Assembly: GCA_016648135.1 (NCBI GenBank)
Contig: JADDOH010010181.1
Span: 1-64,000, forward strand
Source of the DNA: Agrypnia vestita
Lineage: Eukaryota > Arthropoda > Insecta > Trichoptera > Phryganeidae
Direction of reading: 5' to 3'
DNA: 64,000 nt
Of the stretch, positions 1-10,585 are shown piece after piece (position 1 is the stretch's first letter; each line of letters opens with the position of its first letter). The translations under genes were made by a program, and so were the position numbers. The notes below the pieces were generated by a model that had not been told where the DNA came from, searched no databases, and was given only the letters and a program-made list of their open reading frames with translations.

Positions 1-1122
1 CAAGGCGAGGCCACTGTCGTTCCGCTGTAATATGTGAACTTAAATAATCTATTTCTCAGTCACTCAACATTTTTTCAATAGTTTATTAGTTTTGATCTGT
101 ATTTTAATTCTATTAAGTTATATATAATATTATCAACATCATGAAACTTCTTCATTCTTTTAATCCCTATACTCGAACTCAAATCTTCTCCAGAAACGAA
201 CTCGTCTAACAAAGTTATGTGCTATGACAGCGAAATAAAAGTCATGGTAAGTATTTGATTAATTTTCAAATAGAGACCTGTATTGATCAATGTTAGTTAA
301 AAAAATTTGTATCTAGATAAGCTTTTTGTTGTACAATGCTGTTAATTATTAATTCTCTACTCTATTCTCTTTCTAACTTCATCTCGTGTTCAGTATGATT
401 GCTATTTGGTCATCCTCTCCACACAATTCAATTACTGAAGTGTTTTTATTTTTACAAACCTCAAGACGATTATCTCATTAACCTTTGAGTACCGAAAGAT
501 CGAAAACAGAATTGGATTTTTTTCTATTATGAATTTTTATTAAACATGCTTTTTTGCAAAATCTAAGAATTTATTATTTCAAAATGTTTTCTCTTGAGTA
601 TGGTTCGCGCACTATCCTTGAATTAATTATTTTGATGAAAAATCAAAGAATTCATTAGAAGATTGGGGGTCGGAGCGGGGTACAAAATTTCCCCAATTTG
701 CGTTTTAATGAAGTATAATGGTTTGAAAATGTTTTATTATACTTTTAATTACATTTCTTATACAATGCCAACAAGATTCTACTATAGCTAGACCGCATTC
801 ATAAGAATGTGCGCAAAAAATATGTGTGTTGTTACGATGAATGAAATACAAAAATGAATACAAAATAAGTTTTTCTAGAAAGTAAGTAACCCTTTTTAAA
901 CTAAAAAAAAATAATATATATATATATGTTTGGAATATCATATTGAGGCTTTTAATACGGGCTTTCCAGGCAACTTTCCCCCGCTTTCTTCTTACCGGAC
1001 AAAGCTAGGGAATGGTCTTTTGATTGTGGTCGACCTATAGTAGTATTTTAATGTCACATGACTCAAAAATGTCCGACTGACAGGTCGTGCAAGCAGAATG
1101 AAGTTGCCAAATTTCATCTACG
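1..1122. other. AT-rich DNA, no gene seen
   Basis: No open frame with recognisable protein similarity, RNA gene or repeat boundary was seen. A short (TA)n run lies near 913-928. Confidence 0.5.
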
Positions 1123-1572
1123 TATACAGGGTGTCTCAGTTAATAGCAAAAACTTCAGTTCAAAGTTCAGCAGACTGTTTTTTTTAAAATATGTTTTCAT
1201 TTTTACTTAACATATGAACATATTTTAAATTAAAATGTTGCACCACGAAGTAACTCCCAAATCTTTCAATGATATTAAGGAGTATTTTTTAATAAATTTT
1301 GAATATTCTTTAACTTTAGGTGAAATGTCGACAGTTACGGAGATAAGCGACATCAAAGTTTGAATTTTTTTCAATATTTCTCGCTTATCTTCTGTAAAAC
1401 GTTAGACTATCATGAAAGTAATTTATATAGAATATTAAAAATTAATTCGCTTTGATACAAATATAATAAAATAATTAAAACCTTGTAGAAATTTGAAAAT
1501 ATATTTTTTTTAAGGTTTTAGGTATTTTATTTGACTTGTATGAATTAAAATACCTATGAGGCATCCTGTATA
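1123..1572. repeat. Palindromic (foldback) MITE, TATACAGGGTGTCTCA ends
   Basis: The left end TATACAGGGTGTCTCA is matched in inverted form by the right end at 1557-1572 (reverse complement TATACAGGATGCCTCA). The interior holds a core shared with other foldback elements here (16280, 21381, 22385, 25664, 33618): a GTTACGGAGATAAGCGACAT-like word followed by TTTCAATATTTCT. No coding capacity. The class is inferred from structure only. Confidence 0.6.
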
Positions 1573-2443
1573 CAAACATACCTTTGCAAAGCGATTTATT
1601 TTTCCTGTTGTGAGTGGTCTGCTTTTTTTATTATACTGCAGTAATTTAAGTTAAAATTATTAATTATCACAGAATATGTCCTGAAAAATCATAAGTTCGC
1701 AAATAAAATGTGATTGCATTAAAACTGAAAACTTTACATACCTACTTAATTTTCAAAAACATACCTATAACATTATTTCAAAAATTAGGGGTGACAAAAT
1801 CATATCATTGACGGCATAATTATTTTCGAGAATGGTATAATTTTAAATGCTACCTTAAAATAATACTTCTAAAAGAAGTATTTATCATGTATTTTAAAGG
1901 CTCTTCTGGAAACAGCTACATTTTCACATTATCCTGGCTGAGTATTTTGTATTTGAAGTTAATCCAGTGAACTACATAGTATTTTTTAATTGATTTTGAA
2001 ATATATTATTCGACGGTAACAATAAGTAATTATTAATAACATTAATTTTGTATCGGTTTTAGCGCAAAGTACATTTGCCTAACCTCTTGTTCTCCTCGGT
2101 TATCACCGGTAGACTGTCGGGGAAGCCGATACTGGAGCAAGCCTATGATATTTATGATACGATGACATTTATCGAAATTCATAAAATCTAAACAAGTTAT
2201 AATTTATCAAAGAAACTACTTATTTGACTCGTATCCATGCACCATTGACACCATTTACCATCTTGATATGGTTGTTGGTTATGGTTACATTAATGATTAC
2301 ATTAAGGTACACCAATTTCCTAATTAATATTAATACTTAGAAATATCGTAAAAAGGTACTGGGATCTGTACCTGGACTTGGCAAATATTAAAACCAATAC
2401 CCAGTAGAAAACGTCCCCCCGGTAGACCCCTACTTAGATATAC
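1573..2443. other. No gene seen
   Basis: AT-rich sequence without recognisable coding, RNA or repeat features, apart from a short GC-richer patch near 2060-2145. Confidence 0.45.
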
Positions 2444-2565
2444 AAATTCATATATATGTCGAAGGCCGATCGTTGAATTCGCCTTTCGCCATATATCACC
2501 ACGAAATGCCTAGGCAGATCATGATTTCGCGAATTCAACTACCGGACTTCGACATATACAAATTT
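2444..2565. repeat. Short hairpin MITE
   Basis: Two imperfect arms of about 39 bases, both containing ATATGTCGAAG and TTGAATTCGC in inverted orientation, flank a loop of about 45 bases around CCTAGGCAG. The whole segment can fold into one long hairpin. No second copy was noticed in the window. Confidence 0.55.
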
Positions 2566-2882
2566 ACCGAATCAGTCCAATAACAGTAGCTATTCAAATA
2601 TTAATAATGTCAAATTAAAATGCTAGCTTTTGATGGCATCCTCACGTGACGTGTTTTGCTGGAGCTGGTATAAACAATGCGAGCAATCCACCACCTGTAA
2701 GGAATTTGAATTTATATAAAATTATATTTAAATTATATTTTGCCAATGTCTATTTTTCGAGAATAATTAAAAAATTTATTTTCATGAACTAACCTGACAA
2801 TAAAAGATGTTTTGAAACCTCTTGACATTAAAAGATAAAATAAAAGAATTTTACCTTCCATTAAAATTCCTATTTTGTTTCC

Positions 2883-3038
2883 CTCGACGCCTGGAATCCA
2901 TTATGAGAGAACAGCCTGCTGTTTCGGCACTTATACACGCGTTCCTACCCCCTCTGATTCCCTGTTTGCGACAATTTATTCCCGCTGGTATCCCTGTTTC
3001 CGGTTGCGTCGGCGCAACGGTTTTTTCTTTCATATGAC
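2883..3038. repeat. DIRS inverted terminal repeat, 3' side of the element
   Basis: This copy is the near-perfect reverse complement of 7369-7523 (one length difference in a T run near 3020-3026). On its outer side 2837-2882 continues the element, because that stretch is matched in complement by the internal complementary region. Confidence 0.9.
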
Positions 3039-3065
3039 TCATAATGCACCAGGTAGGGATTACCT

Positions 3066-3165
3066 GGATTCCAGGCGTCGAGGGAAACAAAATATGAATT
3101 TTAATGAAAGATAAAATTCTTTTATTTTGTGTTCCGTCTCGACGCCTGGAATCCATTATGAGAGA
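3066..3165. repeat. DIRS internal complementary region
   Basis: The first half (3066 to about 3127) is complementary to the extreme left end of the element (about 2837-2900). The second half (about 3124-3165) is complementary to the extreme right end (about 7496-7537). It therefore joins the two termini in one sequence, exactly the template role proposed for this region in the DIRS replication model, where it aligns both ends to form a circle. It also lets the element boundaries be placed to within a few bases. Confidence 0.88.
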
Positions 3166-3216
3166 TCTGTTTGTTATCACCTGGTGACCTAGTGGTTCGA
3201 CGTTATATGTGACTGC

Positions 3217-4347
3217 CTATATTGGCGTAAAGAGAGGCGCTAATGAGCTCTGGGGGCATTGTTGCTTGGGGTTATCTACTATCTCTCTTTGGTAGAATTT
3301 TCGGAAGGTGATTTCACTCTGCCAGTTTCCCCTTGACAAGATCTCCTCTATCGGGTAGTTTTCCAGCCAATTCAACGAAGCCACAGCAGAACGAACACTT
3401 CCTGGCGTTGCTTCCACTCCAGCCTCTCTTAGGATTGACTTGATCCAACCACCTATCATTGTCCGTGAAGCTGGCTTTACTTCACCTGCTGTCGTCACAA
3501 ATAGTTCTTTCATGTCCGGCTTTCGTCTCGGCTGTGAGAGTGAGACCAGCTTTCGGATCCAAAACAAGGGGTTGATGTTCCTTTCATCCGATGCGCTCAA
3601 CCTCCATCCCGATTGTTTGTGTCTTGCCGTGTCAGTCTTCGCTCCAAAGGCTGGCCATAGCGTGATGGAGTCTCCTTTGTCGATCAATCGGTCCGGGGTG
3701 ACTCTGAGAAGTGTCAGATCTTGGACTCTTCGCCCAGATGCCATGATGAGTAGTATGGCCGTCCTCCTTGACACGTCATACAGGCTGTTCCTTGGCGGGT
3801 TTTCACGTAGCCACTCCACCACTACTCGGGGGTTCCAGATCGGGGGTCTCTCAGTGCATCCACCAGAAACCGAGATGGCTTTAAGGACGTGCCTGACGAG
3901 GAAGTTCGAGCTAATCTTATCTGCATCAAGAGCTGGGCCACAGAAGGATACGATTGCCGATTTGTGGACCAATATTGTTCGAGGGGCTAGCCCTTCGTGG
4001 ATGAACAGGTTGGCCAGATATCTTGCCACTGTTGCAGGGGGAGGGTTATGAGGTTGGACAGAATGCGTGGTACACCATCGCTGCCACCTATCCCAGGCCG
4101 GCTTGTAGGTGTTCAGCGTTGAGCCTCTCCAGCCAGATCTGAACAGCTGCTGTTCCTCCTGGCTCCAATCCGCTATAGCCTGTTCCCACCCACTGCTATT
4201 CTCCAAACTTCCAGTTGGAGGTCCGACACCCTCGGTGGGGGAAACCCTGTCGACGTATCGATCAGGACGCTCTTCAGATCTCTTACGCTTATTGGCCCTC
4301 CCTTTGCTCGTTGTTTGAGATCGGCCCTCCAGAATGTCTTCTCCCAT
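3217..4347 (-). CDS. DIRS tyrosine recombinase (integrase)
   Basis: About 376 residues if started at the ATG at 4347, a start chosen because it precedes all recombinase-like sequence. The protein would cut and rejoin DNA to insert the circular DNA copy of the retrotransposon. An N-terminal SAM-like core-binding segment (GSTLNTYKPAWDRWQRWC) is followed by the catalytic domain with RRTAILLIMASGRRVQDL (first catalytic Arg), the segment VRSAVASLNWLENYPIEEIL (second Arg), GNW, and FRKFYQREI with the probable nucleophile Tyr. The frame is intact. It overlaps the RT/RNase H frame by about 175 bases in a different phase, typical of DIRS elements. An open frame continues far upstream in this phase, but that stretch is out-of-phase RNase H sequence and should not be read as protein. 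Confidence 0.85.
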   Translation of the reverse strand: MGEDILEGRSQTTSKGRANKRKRSEERPDRYVDRVSPTEGVGPPTGSLENSSGWEQAIADWSQEEQQLFRSGWRGSTLNTYKPAWDRWQRWCTTHSVQPHNPPPATVARYLANLFIHEGLAPRTILVHKSAIVSFCGPALDADKISSNFLVRHVLKAISVSGGCTERPPIWNPRVVVEWLRENPPRNSLYDVSRRTAILLIMASGRRVQDLTLLRVTPDRLIDKGDSITLWPAFGAKTDTARHKQSGWRLSASDERNINPLFWIRKLVSLSQPRRKPDMKELFVTTAGEVKPASRTMIGGWIKSILREAGVEATPGSVRSAVASLNWLENYPIEEILSRGNWQSEITFRKFYQREIVDNPKQQCPQSSLAPLFTPI

Positions 4348-6204
4348 CTTGGCACAACTAGGAGAAAGGTGCCTCTTGCCAGGTTCAAGTGCGCCAGTAC
4401 TCTTGGGACGAGATTCGGCGGCGGAAATACCCAGGCCAGCTCGTAATCCCAATGCTGACTGAATGCGTTGAGATAGGAGGCCGAGCAATCGGTTGAGTCT
4501 AGCGACACGTAGTTTGGCACCACATGGGCGGTGGCCGATGCGAAGAGGTCGATCTGAGGACGTCCCCATATTCGGAATATTTCCTCTGTCGCTGGTTCCA
4601 GGAGGTGCCATTCCGGGAGTGGTGTCCCCCGAGAGAGTCGGTCCGCAATCCCGTTGTATCTCCCTGGAATGTACTGCGCTGTCAGAGATATTTCCTGCTG
4701 GTCGATAAACTCTAGGAGGTCTCGAGTTATCTTCAGAAGGCCCAATGATCTTGTCCCCCCCTCCTTGTTGATGTAAGTCACTACTGTCTTGTTGTCTGTC
4801 TGCAGTAGGGTCTTCGTTCCTCTTAGCAGGTAAGCGTGATCCCTGATCACTGCGTAAACAGCGAAGGCTTCTTTCTGGTTGGAATGCCACCGCATCTGCT
4901 CTGGGGACCACTGGCCTGATATCGTCTTGTCGTCCACCTGGCCGCCCCAACCTGCGTCCGCTGCGTCTGTAGTCAGGAAGTGGGAGAAGGGGGCTTCGTG
5001 TATTGGGCAGGACTCCCCTACGGCCTCCAACCACCACTCTAGGTCTTGCCGAACCGCGGCAGGAAGCTCCACTTGTCTGGATGGCTCGTGCCTCTGCAGC
5101 TGGCGGCTGAATCTCTGCAGTCTTCGGCAATGCAAACGACCCCGAGGGGTGGCGAAGTTTGCGAAGTTGAGTCTCCCCAAGAGGCCTAGAACCTGCTTGG
5201 GGGAGCAACTGCCGGCCTCGATCGGGCGGCGCAGTACTTGGCGAAGGCCAGAGCACTTGCGGTCCGAGAGGGATTTCTGGTTGGCTTCCCAAGAGGCCTA
5301 GAACCTGCTTGGGGGAGCAACTGCCGGCCTCGATCGGGCGGCGCAGTACTTGGCGAAGGCCAGAGCACTTGCGGTCCGAGAGGGATTTCTGGTTGGCTTC
5401 GGTGTCCCAAGTTATGCCCAGAAACTCCAGCTTTTGGGTAGGTATAAGGACACACTTGTCGCGGTTGATGCACCAACCCAGATGCTGGAACAGATTGACC
5501 GTCTCTACTGCCTGGGTCGCTAGCAGGTCCCTTGACTGATTGGCCAGAAGGAAGTCGTCCAGGTAGACTACGGTCCTTATTCCTCTCTTCCGCAAGAGTC
5601 CCGCTAGCCAGTTTGACAGCGTTGCGAACATTCTCGGGGCTGATGACAGGCCAAAGGGCAGGCAGGTCATCTGGAGAAGTTCCCCTTGGTAGTATAGTCT
5701 CAGGAACTTTCGGTGCGATTCCGCTATTGGTAGGTGAAAGTATGCCTGGGTTAGGTCGATTTTCACCAACCAATCTTTGGGCTGGAGGAAGTCTGGGACC
5801 CGAAAGTGGTTGAACAGCTTGAAGGGTTTCGCCTCCACAAAGGCATTCAACGCCTTCAGGTTGAATATCGGCCTTAGGGAGTTGTCCGACTTCGGAGTTA
5901 GAAACAGATTTGAGATGAAGCTCGGAGAATGATCTGCTCTTTCCAGCACGCCTGACATCTTCAGGGCCTGAATGTGACTCGACATGTCTCGAGACTCCTT
6001 CGTGCTGAAGCTGCTCAACAGCTGCCTGGTGGGGAAGACTAACGGAGGTTTGGCCACAAAGGGGATTCTCGCGCCCTTGAGGATTCTCAGCACTATAGGT
6101 GGTGCCCCGAACTCCTTCCACGTGCTTTGGAACCTCCTCAAGCGTCCTCCCCAGAACTGGTTGTTCAGCCTCGCGTCATCTTCTACCTCTGCGGCTACGG
6201 TCAC
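4173..6204 (-). pseudogene. DIRS reverse transcriptase / RNase H, broken by a duplication
   Basis: It encodes the polymerase that copies element RNA to DNA plus RNase H. The RT part runs from 6204 to about 5400: PKSDNSLRPIFNLKALN, WLVKIDLTQAYFHLPI, LLQMTCLPFGLSSAP and the active-site block VVYLDDFLLA (YxDD type). RNase H and the connecting region lie at 5180-4173 in another phase: HFLTTDAADAGWGG, NQKEAFAVYAVI, LLQTDNKTVVTYINKEGG and PGRYNGIADRLSRG. The phases differ because a 112-bp segment (5176-5287) is repeated in tandem (5288-5399). 112 is not a multiple of three, and taking away one copy would put the two parts in the same phase, so the break is explained by that single event. The start is uncertain; the RT frame begins inside the tail of the gag-like region. 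Confidence 0.87.
5176..5399. repeat. 112-bp tandem duplication inside the RT/RNase H gene
   Basis: Two adjacent, apparently identical copies (5176-5287 and 5288-5399). Both contain GGCCTAGAACCTGCTTGGGG and GATCGGGCGGCGCAGTACTT. Their identity implies the event is young compared with the rest of the element. Confidence 0.93.
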
Positions 6205-7194
6205 CAGCGGGTTTTCGGCCGTGGTCTGCCTTCCGGTTAGGTCTCCTGTTCGGGTTCCCTGAGCCTCGCTCCCTGTGCCTCGGCTCCGGCAGAAAGGGCT
6301 TACGGGACTGGAGGTATCCCTGGTTCGGAGCTCGACGAGAAGTTGACGGCTGGGGCTGAGATGTTGACGGTTGGGCCAGGTTTCGGGTTGCGGGCGAGAC
6401 CATCACCTTCTCCTGGCCCCCCGTTCTTTAGGATATACGCCGATAGCTCTTCCCTATTGAACAAGTATCCCGAGCTTGGAGGGATTTTGGCCGCACCTTC
6501 TCGCACGAAAGGGTCTTTGAAGCCCTCCAATATGGCCTTTCGCCGGTTCAGTATACACTCTGCCCGTCTGCCGCACACAATCTGCAGGATGTCGTCCGAA
6601 ACCTTATTGTACGGAGCATCGCTGGTGAACATCGACTGAATCCGCTCGAAGAGAGCCGAAGCGGACAGATCCGTGCCGGGTTCGGATGCCCAATTCACCA
6701 GCAATTGCATCCCGTATCTCAGGGTCTCCCTCTGGGCGAGCAAGGCGTTTGAAAGCGCGGCGAGCGATCTTTTCAGCAAGCCAGTATGGGTCGGCGCGTT
6801 ATCGATCCTTCTCAAGTCGTCGTTCACCGACAATTCCACAAATGTGGGAGTCGCCGCGTAGGTTCTCTGCGTTTCCGCATAGCGAACGCCTGACCACTTC
6901 GGAATCGAAGTGTTGCAACTTCGAGATCTGTTCGATCCGCTTCGGGTCCGCTCTCGGTACTGGCGGCTCCTTCTCCGGCGTTGGCGGCGTTGTTGATGCA
7001 GGAGCCGCGCCGCCCGCTAACAAGGCCTCCGTCAGAGCAGTCACCTGTTTTAGCAGGTGGTCTACACGCGGGTCGTATGCTACGCGGCGTCTCTTTCGAC
7101 TCGGTTCTTCGAAAGAAGATCCGTCATTCGAGGATACCGGCGAACGAGCTTGCTCGTCCGCCATCTTGTTAACAAATCGTTTGACGAAATTCAC
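6176..7194 (-). pseudogene. DIRS gag-like ORF1, phase changes twice
   Basis: Three overlapping open stretches in three phases follow each other on the minus strand: 7194-6799 (starts MNFVKRFVNKMADEQARSP, then a basic RKRRR patch and a coiled-coil-like DHLLKQVTALTEALLAGG), 6839-6300 (helical, ending in a Pro/Ser-rich tail) and 6406-6176 (basic, Arg/Pro-rich tail GNPNRRPNRKADHGRKPAG). Together they have the layout of a retroelement nucleocapsid-like protein: acidic/Ser-rich N-terminus, helical middle, basic tail. The two phase changes suggest small indels in this copy; programmed shifting is possible but would be unusual twice. No zinc knuckle was seen. Confidence 0.65.
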
Positions 7195-7368
7195 GGGATT
7201 TACACTAAAATATCAACGTCCTGTCGCACTATGTTAAAAATTTGTATAGTCTAATGTTTGTTAACCTAGGGATCAAAAATTAAGGGGGTAGATTGCAATA
7301 GAAACACAAAAAAAATCACAACAAAAGTTGGCGTGTCTAGACGCGTGCAAATGGCGCGAAACAACGAC

Positions 7369-7523
7369 GTCATATGAAAGAAAAACCGTTGCGCCGACGC
7401 AACCGGAAACAGGGATACCAGCGGGAATAAATTGTCGCAAACAGGGAATCAGAGGGGGTAGGAACGCGTGTATAAGTGCCGAAACAGCAGGCTGTTCTCT
7501 CATAATGGATTCCAGGCGTCGAG
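7369..7523. repeat. DIRS inverted terminal repeat, 5' side of the element
   Basis: Reverse complement of 2883-3038. The element continues about 14 bases outward to 7537, as judged from the match to the internal complementary region. As the 5' repeat it should carry the element's promoter, but no specific signal can be pointed to. Confidence 0.9.
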
Positions 7524-7537
7524 ACGGAACACAAAAT

Positions 7538-8162
7538 ATGTGAATTTGGCCATTTTTTATTTTGGTGGTGGCCAATCCGGTGGCTCATTGCGCATGCGCG
7601 GTATGCACAGAATAAAGATGGCGGTATGTGTCAAACGCTTAAAATGTCATTGTAGGAATGTTGTCTCCAAATCAGTTACATATTTAAACAGCAATTAAAA
7701 GTTATTGGTTTACAATGAAATTGTGTTTGACAGATCTTTCTTTAAATTTAGTGCTAGAATATTATTTTTCAAATGTGATGTTTTGTTTTGGGAAATACGA
7801 AAAAAGTTTGTTCCAGATTAGAAGAAAAAGCGCCACTTTGAATGTTTTTTAATACGGTTGTCTGGCAAAGAGTGTTAATTTGACAATTGACAATAAATTT
7901 GAAAGCAAGTTTATGTGTTTTAGAAGCATTTGACGAAAATATTAATTTTAAAACTCAGCTCTGGCTTATTAAGCGGTTACAAATACTTTTGTCTCAATTA
8001 TATCTAAAGTGAAAAATCAAGGAACATAATAATTAATAACTACTCTTGCGTGTAAAATAGCCCGCGCGCTGGTTGCCTGTCATACTCTGATTATCTTAAG
8101 TTGTAATTCCAGTAAGTTAGGAACCGACTGACAACGAAATTATTATATTTAGATAAGACCTA
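7538..8162. other. Right flank of the DIRS element, no gene seen
   Basis: AT-rich DNA returns within a few tens of bases of the DIRS end. No coding or repeat feature was recognised. Confidence 0.45.
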
Positions 8163-8462
8163 TTAGACACCAATGTCCGCGCAGTAGCTACCATAACTGA
8201 CAGCATGGCCTTGCAGCAGGTAGACAGCGCGCAGTAGCAGCAGCAATAGCCGCCGATTCCGCCGACCATTGGCATTTACCATACCGACAGCTAACTGTAT
8301 ACATCAATACTAGCCGTGAAGCGGTCATCATAGCCGACCACACAGTCAACCAGCAAGCAAATATTTATGGCCGCGTAGCGGCCAGCAATAGCCGCGCAGC
8401 GGCCTAGAAATCCGCCCGTAGGGCTTAGCAGAAAGCAATCGGCGATAGCCGATTGCTTAACT
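8163..8462. repeat. Hairpin-rich GC patch
   Basis: A run of short perfect hairpins with 3-4 base loops, several reading GTA or GCA: GGCCGC-GTA-GCGGCC, GCCGC-GCA-GCGGC, GCCC-GTA-GGGC, and AAGCAATCGGC-GATA-GCCGATTGCTT at the right end. Related words (GCGCAGTAGC, TAGCCG) recur through the segment. No translation makes sense. The style resembles GC-cluster hairpins of some organelle genomes, but nothing proves that origin. Confidence 0.6.
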
Positions 8463-8749
8463 ACTAGTATTAATATAATGATTTTAATTTAAAATGGTTT
8501 ATATGCCATTACTGCACAACTGTTGTGTGTTGAAAACTGGTATTACACCATTGTATATGTATGTAAGCTTAAAAATACAGGATGCAATTTCTGGTTCCTG
8601 GCTAAGGTTTTTAATGATAAACCCTTATACTCCACATTCACCTCAATCAACAAATCACACTAATTAGACCATATAGATTCACGACTACTTTTCAAAGGTG
8701 CAATCTAAGATTGAAAAAGTCATAAATTTAAATTAATTAGGTGATTACA

Positions 8750-9895
8750 CGGGCATAAATAAATATTATGTCCCACCTATTTTTAAGTGTTGGGTTGGTA
8801 ATAACCGAATTAGGCGGACTGTCGTAAATCTACGTCTTGTCTATTTTTGAATATTAGGGTAATCACCAAAATAACAATCATGTTATTTGCATAAATAAAT
8901 ATGTATGTCCCACCTATTTTTAAGTGTTGGGTTGGTAATAACCGAATTAGGCGGACTGTCGTAAATCTACGTATTGTCTAATTTTGAATATAGGGTAATA
9001 ACCAAATAACTCATTATTTGCAAAAATAATATGTATGTCCCCACCTATTTTTAAGTGTTGGTTGTGTAATAACCGATTTGCGGACTGTCGTACATCTTAC
9101 TCGGTTGAAAAAAAAGAAAATAAACAGAGAATCTACCATATAGACATTAGTTCCTTTTTCGAATTTAGGGTAAATAACGCAAAATAACAATCATGTTATT
9201 TGCATAAATAAATATGTATGTCCCACCTATTTTTATGTGTTGGGTTGGTAATAACCGAATTAGGCGGACTGTCGTAAATCTACGTCTTGTCTATTTTTGA
9301 ATATTAGGGTAATCACCAAAATAACAATCATGTTATTTGCATAAATAAATATGTATGTCCCACCTATTTTTAAGTGTTGGGTTGGTAATAACCGAATTAG
9401 GCGGACTGTCGTAAATCTACGTATTGTCTAATTTTGAATATTAGGGTAATCACCAACATAACAATCATGTTTTTGCATAAATAAATATAATATGTATGTC
9501 CCACCTATTTTTAAGTGTTGGGTTGGTAATAACCGAATTAGGCGGACTGTCGTAAATCTACGTATTGTCTAATTTTGAATATTAGGGTAATCACCAAAAT
9601 AACAATCATGTTATTTGCATAAATAAATATAATATGTATGTCCCACCTATTTTTAAGTGTTGGGTTGGTAATAACCGAATTAGGCGGACTGTCGTAAATC
9701 TACGTCTTGTCTATTTTTGAATATTAAGGTAATCACCAAAATAACAATCATGTTTTTGCATAAATAAATATGTATGTCCCACCTATTTTTAAGTGTTGGG
9801 TTGGTAATAACCGAATTAGGCGGACTAAATCTACGTCTTGTCTATTTTTTAATATTAGGGTAATCACCAAAATAACAATCATGTTATTTTCAGAA
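8750..9895. repeat. Tandem array, ~140-bp unit, 8 copies
   Basis: Eight copies of a unit containing TATGTCCCACCTATTTTTA, GTAATAACCGAATTAGGCGG and ACTGTCGTAAATCTACG. The CCCACC marker falls near 8771, 8909, 9041, 9222, 9360, 9500, 9642 and 9778. Most spacings are 137-142; the third unit is diverged and followed by an extra insertion (about 9095-9180). Noncoding satellite-like DNA. Confidence 0.9.
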
Positions 9896-10290
9896 TACCG
9901 ATTGTATATTAAGCAAGCCATTTCGTGATTTGTGTTGACTGCTATAATAAACAGTCAGTATAAGTAATGATATCGTTGGTGAGCAGTCAATCAAATTATG
10001 ATAAGAAGGTGCGGCTCCAGACACCCTCATTCACAACCCTCCGCCAAGGGTGTGGTCCATTACCATGATATAAAAAGTAAACACTGTTGGTCCTATACTG
10101 ATGAAAAAGAAATATTGTGTTAGGTGAGAGCTATATTAATTTACTATCCTGTACAAGTAAGCAAGCGTAGGTACATAAATATGTACCCAATGTAAACGTA
10201 CCATTCCTGTAACCAGCATTCTTGACAAATAGTGTTTACTTAATGACCGGACTTTTACATGTCGATTAAAAAAAAGAAATTTTTATGCTA
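9896..10290. other. No gene seen
   Basis: Single-copy-looking AT-rich DNA between the tandem array and a dispersed repeat tail; nothing recognised. Confidence 0.4.
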
Positions 10291-10400
10291 TAAAGGAGTT
10301 ACGGACGTTACACGAAGTTACGATGGACGGACGGACTGACGGACGGACAGACAACAAAATTATTAAAATTGGGATTAGTAAAATTTCAGTTACATAATAA
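10291..10400 (+). repeat. Dispersed repeat tail (GGACGTTACACGAAGTTACG family)
   Basis: GGACGTTACACGAAGTTACG, then a GGACGGACxGAC simple run, then ATTATTAAAATTGGGATT. The same string occurs at about 31256, 40105 and 49985. At two of those sites it follows a B-box-like sequence, so it is probably the 3' part of a SINE or LINE family. Confidence 0.65.
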
Positions 10401-10585
10401 AATAAATAGACGTTACATAATAAATAAATGAACTAACGTAAATAAATTTCTTGACCACATATTGGCATCACGACTGCCTTGTTCAAAAAAATTATTACGA
10501 GAAAATTACCACGTATGAAAATGTTAATCAGAATACTCTTAAAAATTATAATATATGTTAGTAAAGTGTAGCTTGTAAAGTAAGT

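Larger units (their letters stand above)
2837..7537 (-). mobile_element. DIRS-type tyrosine-recombinase retrotransposon
   Basis: An element of about 4.7 kb read on the minus strand. It has inverted terminal repeats of about 155 bp (2883-3038 and 7369-7523), a 100-bp internal complementary region next to the 3' terminal repeat (3066-3165), a gag-like ORF, an RT/RNase H ORF and an overlapping tyrosine recombinase ORF. This gene order together with the repeats defines the DIRS group; in that group the recombinase replaces an integrase and integration of a circular intermediate leaves no target duplication. None is seen here. The base composition is strikingly GC-richer than the flanks, as expected for a recent insertion. 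The RT frame is broken by a 112-bp tandem duplication and the gag-like region changes frame, so this copy is probably not autonomous. Confidence 0.92.

Noticed and set aside
2822..3180. Small proteins in the DIRS terminal repeat
   Set aside because: The same frames appear in the other terminal repeat at 7273-7588; they are noncoding repeat sequence open by chance.
3217..6204. A single 995-residue protein spanning RT to recombinase
   Set aside because: The middle third is out-of-phase RNase H sequence created by the 112-bp duplication; only the two ends are real protein sequence.
8750..9895. CRISPR-like or coding repeat array
   Set aside because: The whole unit is repeated and there are no unique spacers; no frame is conserved.
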